64,000 bases of DNA from positions 3,996,501 through 4,060,500 of the forward strand of contig NZ_CP133784.1 of the NCBI RefSeq assembly GCF_034353875.1, in the 5' to 3' direction. Positions 7,393 to 16,228 of this stretch are shown here, in pieces (position 1 is the stretch's first letter; each line of letters starts with the position of its first letter). The DNA is from Pseudomonas sp. MH9.2. GTDB lineage: Bacteria; Pseudomonadota; Gammaproteobacteria; Pseudomonadales; Pseudomonadaceae. A model generated the notes under the pieces. That model was not told the origin of the DNA, did no database searches, and worked only from the letters and a program-made list of their open reading frames with translations. Position numbers and translations under genes: made by a program.

Positions 7393-10300
7393 TCAGTCAT
7401 CTTCCTGCGGCAGTTGGAGGGGATCAATCAGGTAAAAAGTGCATTTCTCCCCTTGAGGTTCAAGGTTCTTATCAGCGATCTCACCGCCTTGGCCGTCGAG
7501 AGGTACGCGGAATTGATAAACGTTGAGTAAGTAAGCGCCATCCTCGGGGCTAAAGTCTCCGAGCTCAACGGTGACCACCAACTCGTCGCGTTCGGTGGCG
7601 GTTGGGCGATACTCGCGAGTGGGTGCCTCAAGCTCCAGAACCAAGGGTGTCGCTTGTTTGATCCGAAGTTTTTGGATCAATGCGTCAGTCGCGACAGTCC
7701 AGCGCTCTACCGGGTTGACTCGCGTAGTGTGAGTGCGGACTTCATAGCCGCCTATCCGGAGCACGGTTTTGGCTTTGCTGTTGCCAAAAGGCTTCATCAA
7801 ATCGGCGCTGGAGGTGGTGGGCAGGTGCAGCACTATCCGGGTCGTCGATGGGGTGCTCTGATTATCGGATTGCTCGGGCCATACTTCGATTTTTGGGGCC
7901 TTGACCTGAACGTGCAGATTTTTTTGGTACTCGCTTAGCGGCAGCGACAAACGTCGATCCGTATCTCTGCTCCAGGGAGTAGTCTGCAGCCATTGATCAT
8001 GGCGGCTGAGGTTATAGCGGTTGTAAAACCAAGTGCCTGACAGCTCCAGAGCTGTGAACAGAATCCCGGCCATATTGACGCGGAAAAATATCGTGGACAG
8101 ACGTGTGCCTGCTGCGGCCCAAGCTGCCAGGCGGGCTTCGGTTTGAAATGCGACGGACAGGACATTCCTGGCAGCTATCGTTGTTTCAACAAGACCGTAG
8201 GCGTTGCTCAATATAAAGCCGCTATTGCCCACCATGCTCAGCGTGGCGCCCGCTTGTGCTGCGCTATTACCCTCGCGTGCGGCGTTAAGCCAGTTGTTAT
8301 GGGCGCTATTCAGACTTATCGCGGCTGCGGCAATTCCGGCCGTATATCCAACAAGTCCGAGCCCAACGTGTAATTTGCCCATCTGCACATGAATACTCTT
8401 CAACTCAGCCGCTTTTAGGTTTTTACCCAATTGAGCGGCTTGAGCACCGAGCGCTGTATCGGCAATCCCTTGCGCGGCCCCAAAGCCTGCTGCGACTGTA
8501 GTGAAAAGAGGACTCCACAATGGACCAAGGTCTTTTTCCTGACCCGGTTGGGCTCTGACCTCCCTGATCACCTGCACAAAATTCACCAACTGCGCCGCAA
8601 ACACCAACAGCCCAGCCCCATCCCCTAATAGTCCCGCTGTAGGCGCAGCCCTCACTCCTTGTCGATAGTTATCCAGCAACGAGCGCACCTGCGCCTGCTG
8701 CTCGGGAGGAAACACCAAGGCCAACCCCGGCGTGCCGGCCGTCGCTGTTTGCAGGTGCACCGCGCCCTCTGGCAGTTCACGAATCGGGCTCAGCATCCGG
8801 GCCAGTCGTTCTTCCAGGACGTTAAGTTTCTGTTGAGTCTCGGGCCGCTGGCTTTCCAACTCTTGAGCCAGCCAGTGATCTTTTTCCGCACGATAGCGAC
8901 GGGCATTGTTGTTCAGGGAACGCAGGTATCTACGTTTCGCCTGCACCTCCTTGACCGTCTCACCCAGGGCTTTCAGGTCATCGGCATCTGCTATTTGAAA
9001 GCTGACCTTCTCCCGTCGGGCCGCGTCGAGCAACGAAACCCCGAAGGTCTTGGGCAGGTAGCGAAACAGCGCTTCGATGTCCGGCATCTGGCCTTTGTCC
9101 AAGGCCTGCATGAAGTCGTGCAGCCCTTGTTGCACGCCCCATTGCACGGCGGGGGCGAGGGTGCCCCAGGCGGCGGTGGCGTTGACTTGGGTGGCGTGGG
9201 GCAGGGTCTCGATGTCCGGCAGGTGGCCGACAAACAGCGTTTTCAGCTTCTCGATCCACTCCGGCGCGCTTTTAAGCAGTCCCCAGCCCGCGTTGGTGAA
9301 CAAGGCGAATTGTGCGGCCAGTTCGGTCTGCACGCTCAGCGGCAAGGTAAAAAACAGTGACCGACTCTGATGCGGGTTGCGGTTGAGCCAGGCAACAATG
9401 GTGTCGTTGGCGGTGTCACTGCGGCACAGGTCTTTCAAACAGTCGTATTGGGTGAGCAAGGCGTGATCGATCTGCTCCAGATCGTTGGCGTCGTAATGCC
9501 AGGTGGCGCGGTGGAAACGGTTGTGGGTCAGCATCTCCAGTCGGTCGTGGGTGATGCGATCGAGCAGGGCGTTCCAGTGCGCGAGCTTGGGGCGTTGCGC
9601 CTTGAGAAAAGCGTCCATGCGCGGACGGTCGATCAGGTCGTTGATCCCGCGCTGGCCCCAGCGGGCGCCGTACAGCAGGTCTCTTAGTCGCTTGTCCTGT
9701 TTCCGGTGCAACTTGACCAGGGTTTGCCAGTGGGTGGCAATAAACTCAGGGTCGGCGGGGGCAAGTTTTTGTTTGAGGTCGTAAAGCTCGACGGCTTTTT
9801 CCAGCTCGCTGGCCATGTTGTAGCCAATGGCTCGCACGGGGCCGAGCTGGATGCTTTTTAGCTGGGCCTTGAGGTCGGCAGGATGATCAGGGTCGGAAAC
9901 ACCGGGCGGCGGGTTGGCGACCGGATCAAGGTTCAGCACCTCCAGCAACGCCTGCCGCGTTTCCCCACGCTGGGGTTCGGGCAGCGTTTGCAGATCAAGC
10001 AATAACGCCTTGAGCGCAGGGTCATCGGTGCTCAAGGCCATTTTGCCGAGGTTGGCGGCACTGATCTGGCTCAGCGATTCGATGTAGCAGCCCAGCAAGT
10101 AATCACGCTCGGTGTGGCCTTCTTCCTGGCCGCTGCGGGCCCAGTCATCGATCCAGCCCACCACCTTGTCCTGATAGTTCGCCAGGTCGCGCATGACGCC
10201 GATATCGTCGCGCACGGCGAGGAACAGGAAGTCGCTTTTGTGATCATCGCTGACCTGGCTGGTCAGCTCCTCGATCAAGGTCTGACGAAACAGCGGTGGG

Positions 10301-10929
10301 TGTTCCCACAGGTACGGAATGTTTTCTTCAGGGGTAAGGCCTTGTTGAGGAGCATCGTGATCCCGCGCCACCTCGGCCAGCCATTTCTTCGCGTGTCGTT
10401 CATGCAGCAGCGGCGCGACGATGTGTTCGCTGTTGACCGGCGCCAGGTCGATACGCTGCATGAAGTGCTCGCGCTCGGAGGCATGATCGAGCACGAGCTG
10501 GCACTTGGCGACGCTCCACTGCAGCTCCGAGTAGGCGACATGCAGCACACTGCTCTTGAAGAAGATCATTTCTGGAGGGTCACCCAGGGGCGGGCGATGC
10601 GCTTTGAACGCCTTGCCGGTGAACAGCCAGTACTCCAGCGAGCCGTCCTTGATGCTGTACTCACTCAGCAGGCCGGTAGCGCTGTCGATCACGTACAGAT
10701 AGCCATCACGCAGCATGCGCAGACCCAGCGGGCGGCTCTGCAGTTTATAAGGCATGGCCAGATCGGCGCCGGGATCGAGGCTGTTTTCAACCAGACCGTA
10801 ACGCACCGGCAGCAGGTGAATGGTTTTTTGCATGAGCGGACAAACGTCGACTTCACCGAAGGGCGTGGCGCTTTTGGATTTGGCGACCAGGATGGCCATG
10901 TGGCCGCGCGGGGTCATGAAGTCGGTCAT
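7393..10929 (-). CDS. VasX-like type VI secretion effector (BTH_I2691 family)
   Basis: 1178 residues. The N-terminal part has the VasX-type signature: LLPVRYGLVEN at about residue 39 and GLRMLRDGYLYVID near residue 70, followed by a long helical region. The C-terminal third (about residues 770-990) carries several hydrophobic stretches (for example LLVFAAQLVNF, GLGLVGYTAGIAAAAI, MAGILFTALELSGTWFYNRYN), as in colicin-like pore-forming or membrane-disrupting effectors of the type VI secretion system. Start ATG at 10929 has a GGGAG site and overlaps the stop of a 42-codon ORF by ATGA. No vgrG, PAAR or structural T6SS gene is in the window, so this is an orphan effector module that would depend on a T6SS elsewhere. 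Two immunity-like genes follow directly. Confidence 0.85.
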   Translation of the reverse strand: MTDFMTPRGHMAILVAKSKSATPFGEVDVCPLMQKTIHLLPVRYGLVENSLDPGADLAMPYKLQSRPLGLRMLRDGYLYVIDSATGLLSEYSIKDGSLEYWLFTGKAFKAHRPPLGDPPEMIFFKSSVLHVAYSELQWSVAKCQLVLDHASEREHFMQRIDLAPVNSEHIVAPLLHERHAKKWLAEVARDHDAPQQGLTPEENIPYLWEHPPLFRQTLIEELTSQVSDDHKSDFLFLAVRDDIGVMRDLANYQDKVVGWIDDWARSGQEEGHTERDYLLGCYIESLSQISAANLGKMALSTDDPALKALLLDLQTLPEPQRGETRQALLEVLNLDPVANPPPGVSDPDHPADLKAQLKSIQLGPVRAIGYNMASELEKAVELYDLKQKLAPADPEFIATHWQTLVKLHRKQDKRLRDLLYGARWGQRGINDLIDRPRMDAFLKAQRPKLAHWNALLDRITHDRLEMLTHNRFHRATWHYDANDLEQIDHALLTQYDCLKDLCRSDTANDTIVAWLNRNPHQSRSLFFTLPLSVQTELAAQFALFTNAGWGLLKSAPEWIEKLKTLFVGHLPDIETLPHATQVNATAAWGTLAPAVQWGVQQGLHDFMQALDKGQMPDIEALFRYLPKTFGVSLLDAARREKVSFQIADADDLKALGETVKEVQAKRRYLRSLNNNARRYRAEKDHWLAQELESQRPETQQKLNVLEERLARMLSPIRELPEGAVHLQTATAGTPGLALVFPPEQQAQVRSLLDNYRQGVRAAPTAGLLGDGAGLLVFAAQLVNFVQVIREVRAQPGQEKDLGPLWSPLFTTVAAGFGAAQGIADTALGAQAAQLGKNLKAAELKSIHVQMGKLHVGLGLVGYTAGIAAAAISLNSAHNNWLNAAREGNSAAQAGATLSMVGNSGFILSNAYGLVETTIAARNVLSVAFQTEARLAAWAAAGTRLSTIFFRVNMAGILFTALELSGTWFYNRYNLSRHDQWLQTTPWSRDTDRRLSLPLSEYQKNLHVQVKAPKIEVWPEQSDNQSTPSTTRIVLHLPTTSSADLMKPFGNSKAKTVLRIGGYEVRTHTTRVNPVERWTVATDALIQKLRIKQATPLVLELEAPTREYRPTATERDELVVTVELGDFSPEDGAYLLNVYQFRVPLDGQGGEIADKNLEPQGEKCTFYLIDPLQLPQEDD

Positions 10930-11054
10930 GGCTGGCTCCCGGCCTGCTCAGCGCTGGAGTGGTTGTGATCGGGGTTCGAAAAACCGACGCGTTGCTGCCA
11001 GAGGAAAGCATCAGGCAAAGCAAATGGAGGTCTTTTTGCCGTAGTAGACGTCAT
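10926..11054 (-). CDS. Small 42-residue ORF translationally coupled to the effector
   Basis: ATG at 11054 with AAGGA six bases upstream opens 42 codons (start MTSTTAKRPPFALPDAF, end AEQAGSQP) whose TGA overlaps the effector ATG as ATGA. Coupled overlap plus a good ribosome site argue for real translation. I do not recognise the product: it has no signal peptide or membrane segment and is proline- and polar-rich. It could be a leader that sets effector translation, a small adaptor, or the leftover 3' end of a larger chaperone gene that lost its body when dppA sequence became adjacent. Confidence 0.5.
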   Translation of the reverse strand: MTSTTAKRPPFALPDAFLWQQRVGFSNPDHNHSSAEQAGSQP

Positions 11055-11140
11055 GCGCAGTCCTTCGTATTTACCGAAAGCGGCGACTATGGCGGGATTT
11101 CAGATTCAGGGCTGTCGGCGGCGGGCGCGGCGGGCGGTAG

Positions 11141-11375
11141 GACTTTTCGCTTGGGTACGAAAGGTCCGGTGCCGATGGGCTTTTGGTTGATGTCAGGTGG
11201 AAGGTATAACTCAGTCCATCGCTGGACACCTCCCCGCGGGTGGCCAGGCGCGGCTCGATTTCAGTGCTGCTGCGCTCGAATTACGTCAGCCGATTGAATG
11301 CGGTTTCGGCCGACGCATCGAAATCAGTGCCACGGGGGTATTGGCTCGGGTCGAAGCCGGCAAGGCCGCGGGCAG
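11141..11375 (-). pseudogene. Internally deleted remnant of a dppA gene
   Basis: About 235 bases closely similar to the intact dppA. The segment 11194-11375 corresponds to roughly 4693-4870 (the start of the mature protein, including the codons for GFDPSQY), and 11147-11194 corresponds to 4328-4374 (the GTGPFVFKRYQ region). The two parts, about 320 bases apart in the real gene, are joined at about 11194. Point differences interrupt the frame. It is nearer to the 3367-4968 copy than to the 1471-3096 copy. Its position on the far side of the effector module shows that dppA-derived DNA flanks the module on both sides. Confidence 0.8.
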
Positions 11376-11482
11376 CAGTTTTCGTAGGAGTCTCGTAGCG
11401 ATGCGGCAATGGCGCTTGCGGATGTCGACAACGATCAGACAGCGCAGAATGCCGCACTGCTTCGTTTCCCTACAAGGTTGGC
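11376..11482. other. Spacer between dppA remnant and Het-C gene
   Basis: About 100 bases with no gene or clear hairpin. Upstream sequence expected of an intact dppA (ribosome site, signal-peptide codons) cannot be recognised, so the remnant ends here. Confidence 0.4.
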
Positions 11483-13115
11483 TTAGTTCTTTGGCCCGAG
11501 GAACTCCTTGATATTAGTAGCTGCGTGCCCAACAGGGGTGAGCTTCCATATCTCAAGTAGGGGATTAGTGTCGGTGCTGATCAAGGCGCTTAAAAAGCGG
11601 GAGCCGTCTTCCTTAAATTTTTCCAGTCCTTGAACAACGTTGTTGTGCAAGTGCTCATGCACTTTGTCCAAGTCGCTTTTTCGCGTGCTGCAAAGGACGA
11701 GGTCGGGGTGTTTTTCGGCCCACTCTCGTACCTTACCATCCTGCCAGTCGCAATCCAGGGGGTGGACGAAGTAAGAGGATGCGACTGTTACAGGATCGAC
11801 ACCCGGCTTATCTTCCCAATGCCCCAGCATGGCTTGTGCAACTCGAAGAACTGCATCCCTGGCCAGTAATGCGGCAAGGGAGTGAAGCGGGTGTTCGGCA
11901 TGGTCCTTGGCCAGCTGTGAGTGGGTCGGGTCAGTTGAGCCACTGGTATTGGGGTTGTCACCGAGCAAGGTCTGGGTATCGTCGATGCTGTTTCCCAACA
12001 ATGTCAGCATGCCTTGCATGACTGTACCGACAGCATTGCTCAGTACTTGTAGGGGGGTACCCAGCTGCCATTGCAGCTTCTCCACCCATTCGGAAAAAGG
12101 CAAGTCGGCCCATGTATCACGAGCCTGGAGATATCCTTCGAAGGCAGGGAGCAGTATCTCGTTTACATGCTCACCGAGCAAAATCAGGATTACTTGGTCT
12201 TGTTCAGAGCGAAGGCCAGCCTTGGTGGGTTCAAACGTTGTGTCTTTTGTCGAAAATAATATCTCCCCGAGAGGTGCCGACAGACTGGCGATAACATCGC
12301 TGGCACCGAACATACCGGTGACCAGCGGCAGGCTATGCTTGCAATCGGCTTTCGAGGTCCATGGCAACACATTCTCGTAACCCGTTTTGATCAAACTCAG
12401 TTCGACGAAATTGGAGTGAGCAAAAAAATCTTCCAGGGTATGCAGCGCCGCGCCGAACGACCTGAGCCCGTCGGTAGATGATGGCCCCTCCTGCATTGCC
12501 TTCTTCAATTCGTCGACCATGACGTCAACCGAACGTTGGATATAGCGTTTTTTCGAGGTCTCGAAGTCGACGTGCAATAACGGATCGTCAGGCAGAACCC
12601 ACGGTTCGAAGTCTGCGTCGCGATGCTTGGGATCGGCCGGTTCAGGGTTCACCACTCTAGGATTATCGATGTGTTCGCTTGGGCGATAGACGCCCAGCCT
12701 CTGCGGCGTCACCTTGAATTTATCCCGGTCTATCTTCATCAGCGTGGGGAATTCACGGATGGCCAGTACATCCACTATCTGCGTCAGCGCTTCACGGGAG
12801 AGCACGTCCGGGAAATTTTTAGGCATAGTAGTTGCGCGCACAATCTTGGGATCAAGCAACTGCGAGTAGTCGCGCAACCAGTTACCGAAATAAATGGCTT
12901 CAATCTCATCCGTCGCTAAATGCGACGGAGGCCAGCACCTCCTCAATGGTCCTGTGGGTCGATTTATTTTTGTCCCCGGCTCCCGCTTCGAAGTCTACCG
13001 TGTCGCCATTCTGTGACGATGACGACGGCTTTTCGTCGATGGGTATCTGAGAGATCAAATGCATCGCTTCGGGGTCGTAATGAGGGTTATCTGAAGGGGT
13101 GTCAAGAGGCTTCAT
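11483..13115 (-). pseudogene. Het-C-like (heterokaryon incompatibility family) protein, frameshifted near the 5' end
   Basis: The main part (11483 to about 12920) encodes AIYFGNWLRDYSQLLDP, later LHTLEDFFAHSNFVEL, the hallmark motifs of Het-C-like proteins related to zinc-dependent phospholipase C. In that frame the only upstream start is a poor TTG at 12946. The preceding frame encodes an N-terminus starting at ATG 13115 or 13127 (MKPLDTPSDNPHYDPEAMHL..HRTIEEVLASVAF) and stops at 12906. Removing one T from the TTT at 12918-12920 (minus strand) joins them into LASVALATDEIEAIYFGNWL, a natural Het-C start. So a single-base insertion in a short homopolymer has split a gene of about 555 codons. 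Bacterial Het-C proteins are suspected toxins; its location beside a T6SS effector fits, but the substrate is unknown. Confidence 0.8.
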
Positions 13116-13305
13116 CCGTGATTCCATAAAAAGTGGCGCGTCAATGCACCCTGTGTCAGGGCTGCTCAAGACGCAAAAAAGTGAGTAAGTGTTGCGGGGG
13201 TGGAGTTTACGGTTTGCGCAATGGATGCCAATCAGGCGGAGCCGCGAGTGCTGTAGGGCAACGGTCGGGCGGGAGGGCGGAATGTAGGCGGGGAAGAACA
13301 GAAAA

Positions 13306-13330
13306 CGGCGGCAACCAGCGGCTGCCGCCG
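13306..13330 (-). terminator. Rho-independent terminator of the SIMPL gene
   Basis: On the minus strand CGGCGGCA..TGCCGCCG forms an 8-bp GC stem with a 9-base loop, followed by TTTTCTGTTCTT. It starts nine bases after the stop at 13339. Confidence 0.75.
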
Positions 13331-13338
13331 TGCGTGTA

Positions 13339-14052
13339 TCACGGCATCTGTACTTCGATCACGCCATCAGCGTTGACACTGACCTGGCTGGTACCGGCTT
13401 CGACTTCCGGAGTGGGGGCTGACTCGGCGCGGGCGGCTTTCATCATCATGACGGGGGCACGTTGGTATGGCTGTGGATAACCCGACGTATTGAGGTTCAG
13501 GTTGACCAGTTTGTAACCCTTGCCACCCAAGGCGTCGGTCACCAGCTGCGCACGGTTTTTGAAGGCGGCGACGGCGTCCTTGAGCAGGGTGTCTTCGCTG
13601 GCTTTGCGCGTGGGAGGGGCGATGGCGAAGTCCATGCCACCCATTTTCAAATCTTCCAGCAGTTCGCCAGTCAGTTTGGAGAGTGCGGCAAAGTCCGCGC
13701 TCTCGAGGCGCAATTCGGAGCGTTCGCGCCAGCCGGTGATTTTCTGGCCTTTGTCATCATAGATCGGGTAGCTGTTGCGGCTGCCCTGACGAATCGTGAT
13801 GTCCTTGACCTGACGCGCCTGGCCGAGGGCCTTGTTCATGGTTTCGGTGATTTGTGCAGCCAGTTTGGCCGGATCCGTGTCCTGCGCTTCGCTGTACAGC
13901 GTGACCATCATCAAGTCGCGTTGGACTTCCTGGCTGACTTCGGCACGTACGGAAACCTGGTTGTAATGAACCTCTTCAGCCAACGCAGGCAGACTGGCAA
14001 GCGTTGCGGCGCCAAGGGCGAAGAGGGCGGCAGTGGGGCGAAGGCTGAACAT
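13339..14052 (-). CDS. SIMPL-domain (DUF541) periplasmic protein
   Basis: 237 residues with a signal peptide (about 1-25, ending ALA) and a SIMPL/DUF541 domain: EEVHYNQVSVRAEVSQEVQRDLMMV at the start, GWRERSELRLE in the middle and KGYKLVNLNL near the end. The family is exported or membrane associated; its biochemical role is poorly known. A gene of this type sits between roxSR and dppA copies in Pseudomonas, so it marks the ancestral junction into which the effector island came. ATG at 14052 is preceded by AGGAG-like sequence (aaaaactccttg on the plus strand). Confidence 0.85.
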   Translation of the reverse strand: MFSLRPTAALFALGAATLASLPALAEEVHYNQVSVRAEVSQEVQRDLMMVTLYSEAQDTDPAKLAAQITETMNKALGQARQVKDITIRQGSRNSYPIYDDKGQKITGWRERSELRLESADFAALSKLTGELLEDLKMGGMDFAIAPPTRKASEDTLLKDAVAAFKNRAQLVTDALGGKGYKLVNLNLNTSGYPQPYQRAPVMMMKAARAESAPTPEVEAGTSQVSVNADGVIEVQMP

Positions 14053-14158
14053 AAAAACTCCTTGTTAACGAACCGGCTACGACGGGCAACCGTCAGACGG
14101 AAAACTATCAGACTGTAGACGAACCCTTCAGGTTCCGGCAGCCATTCCTCTGCGAGAA

Positions 14159-14182
14159 CGAATTCATTCGTGAATGAATTCG
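14159..14182. repeat. REP-like palindrome
   Basis: CGAATTCATTC, GT, GAATGAATTCG: a perfect 11-bp stem with a two-base loop, followed by GCTCCCC, the usual context of Pseudomonas REP elements. It lies between the divergent SIMPL and roxS genes. Confidence 0.65.
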
Positions 14183-14314
14183 CTCCCCACAGCCTGTCCC
14201 GGGCTCGTGTGCATCTTTTCAGCGTATGTGGCGCTTTGACGCAGTTTTCGCTGTTTTCACCTCTGCTTGGTTATACTCGCTGCGATCCGCCTGCTGCGCT
14301 CATCAGGAGAGCTC

Positions 14315-15577
14315 ATGCTCGCCCCCGTTCAACTGCTTTCAGCTACCCGCCAGAACCTGTGGCGCCTGACCGTTATCCGTACGTTGGTACTGGCCGCGCA
14401 AGCGGGTTCGGTGGGTATTGCCTATTTGTTCGACTTGCTGCCGCTGCCGTGGCTGCCATTGGCGATCACCCTCGGGTTCTCCATGGTCCTGTGCGTGATG
14501 ACGGCCATTCGTCTGCGCACGTCGTGGCCGGTTACCGAGCTGGAATACGCCGTGCAGCTGGCATTCGACATGCTGATCCACAGCGTGCTGCTGTTTTTCT
14601 CCGGCGGCTCGACCAATCCGTTTGTGTCCTATTATCTGGTGCCGCTGACTATTGCCGCAGTGACCTTACCGTGGCTGTATTCGCTGATGCTCTCGGGCCT
14701 GGCGCTGGTCAGCTACACGCTGTTGCTGGTGCAGTTCTACCCGATGGGCACCTTTCCTATCGCCCGCGAGAACATGCAGATTTATGGCATGTGGCTGAGC
14801 TTTGCTCTGGCGGCGGCAGTCATTACTTTCTTCGCGGCGAAGATGGCCGAGGAGCTGCGGCGTCAGGAGCAGCTGCGTGCAGAGCGTCGGGAGGAGGGCC
14901 TGCATGATCAACAATTGTTGGCCGTCGCGACCCAGGCAGCTGGCGCGGCCCACGAATTGGGTACACCCTTGGCGACCATGAGCGTGCTGATCAAGGAAAT
15001 GCGCCAGGACCATAGCGATCCGCTGTTACAGGAAGACCTCGGCGTGCTGCAAGAGCAGGTCCAACAGTGCAAGCAAACCCTGCAACAACTGGTGCGCGCG
15101 GCTGAAGCCAACCGCCGATTGGCGATCGATGAACAAGACGTGACCGATTGGCTGGACGAAGCCCTGAACCGTTGGCACCTGATGCGCCCCGAAGCCAGCT
15201 ATCGCTTCCAGCGCCTGGGCCAAGGCACGGTGCCACGTCTGGCGCCGCCGCCGGACTTGACTCAGGCATTGCTCAATCTGCTGAACAACGCCGCCGATGC
15301 CTGTCCGGAAGGGCTGGAAGTGCATCTGGGCTGGGACGCCGAAGAAATCTGCATCAGTATTCGTGACCATGGGGCGGGTGTGCCGCCGGCAATCGCCGAA
15401 CAAATTGGCAAACCGTTTTTTACCACCAAAGGCAAAGGCTTCGGCCTCGGCCTATTTTTGAGCAAGGCCAGCGTGACCCGCGCAGGTGGCTCGGTAAAAC
15501 TCTACAGTCATGAGGAAGGCGGGACGCTCACTGAGCTTCGCCTGCCCTGTGGCGCCCGAGGAGACAAGCATGAGTGA
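14315..15577 (+). CDS. roxS: RoxS redox-sensing histidine kinase (RegB/PrrB family)
   Basis: 420 residues. Six hydrophobic segments in the first 175 residues form the sensor; the RegB-family heptapeptide GGSTNPF (residues 97-103), proposed to bind quinone, is intact. The H-box with phospho-acceptor His213 (GAAHELGTPL), the N-box (LLNLLNNAADACPEG) and G-boxes (DHGAGVP, GKGFGLGLFLS) follow. It would sense respiratory-chain redox state in the inner membrane and phosphorylate RoxR. I prefer ATG 14315 (CAGGAGAG upstream) to an ATG 48 bases earlier. It overlaps roxR by 8 bases. Confidence 0.93.
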   Translation: MLAPVQLLSATRQNLWRLTVIRTLVLAAQAGSVGIAYLFDLLPLPWLPLAITLGFSMVLCVMTAIRLRTSWPVTELEYAVQLAFDMLIHSVLLFFSGGSTNPFVSYYLVPLTIAAVTLPWLYSLMLSGLALVSYTLLLVQFYPMGTFPIARENMQIYGMWLSFALAAAVITFFAAKMAEELRRQEQLRAERREEGLHDQQLLAVATQAAGAAHELGTPLATMSVLIKEMRQDHSDPLLQEDLGVLQEQVQQCKQTLQQLVRAAEANRRLAIDEQDVTDWLDEALNRWHLMRPEASYRFQRLGQGTVPRLAPPPDLTQALLNLLNNAADACPEGLEVHLGWDAEEICISIRDHGAGVPPAIAEQIGKPFFTTKGKGFGLGLFLSKASVTRAGGSVKLYSHEEGGTLTELRLPCGARGDKHE

Positions 15578-16130
15578 CGAGATCCAAGTGGAAGGCGAAG
15601 AACTGCCGCATTTATTGCTGGTAGACGATGACGCCACCTTCACCCGCGTGATGGCGCGCGCTATGAGCCGCCGTGGTTTCCGCGTCAGCACCGCAGGTTC
15701 GGCAGAAGAAGGGCTGGCCCTGGCCTTGAATGACGTGCCTGAATACGCTGCGCTCGACCTGAAAATGAATGGCGACTCCGGTTTGGTTCTGCTGCCCAAA
15801 CTGCTGGAAATCGACCCGGAAATGCGCGTGGTGATCCTCACCGGTTATTCGAGCATCGCCACTGCCGTCGAAGCGATCAAGCGCGGCGCCTGCAACTACC
15901 TGTGCAAGCCGGCCGACGCCGATGATGTGCTGGCGGCCTTGCTGTCCGAGCACGCTGATCTGGATACGCTGGTGCCAGACAACCCGATGTCGGTGGATCG
16001 CCTGCAGTGGGAGCACATTCAACGTGTGCTGACTGAGCACGAAGGCAATATTTCCGCGACGGCACGGGCGCTGGGCATGCACCGGCGGACCCTGCAGCGT
16101 AAATTGCAGAAGCGGCCGGTTCGGCGCTGA
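15570..16130 (+). CDS. roxR: RoxR response regulator (RegA/PrrA family)
   Basis: 186 residues: receiver domain with the acidic pair at residues 19-21, phospho-acceptor Asp63 (ALDLKMNGDSG), the T-loop (ILTGY) and Lys (LCKPAD), then a short linker with prolines and a Fis-type helix-turn-helix at the C-terminus (GNISATARALGMHRRTLQRKL). This compact layout is that of RegA/PrrA/RoxR regulators, which control terminal oxidases and redox balance. The ATG at 15570 lies inside the roxS stop region, indicating translational coupling; AGGAG is seven bases upstream. Confidence 0.93.
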   Translation: MSDEIQVEGEELPHLLLVDDDATFTRVMARAMSRRGFRVSTAGSAEEGLALALNDVPEYAALDLKMNGDSGLVLLPKLLEIDPEMRVVILTGYSSIATAVEAIKRGACNYLCKPADADDVLAALLSEHADLDTLVPDNPMSVDRLQWEHIQRVLTEHEGNISATARALGMHRRTLQRKLQKRPVRR

Positions 16131-16172
16131 ACGGGGACTGAACGAATGTCTCAGGACTTCGCGAAGCAGCAA

Positions 16173-16192
16173 GCCGATCATCTATGATCGGC
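16173..16192. repeat. Perfect hairpin after roxR
   Basis: GCCGATCAT, CT, ATGATCGGC: a 9-bp perfect palindrome about 40 bases after the roxR stop and 37 before the next ATG. No T-run follows; it may be a weak terminator, an RNA-stability hairpin or an operator for the ABC gene. Confidence 0.45.
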
Positions 16193-16228
16193 CCGACGCG
16201 AGTTCTCTATCCCAATCGAGCCTGAATA

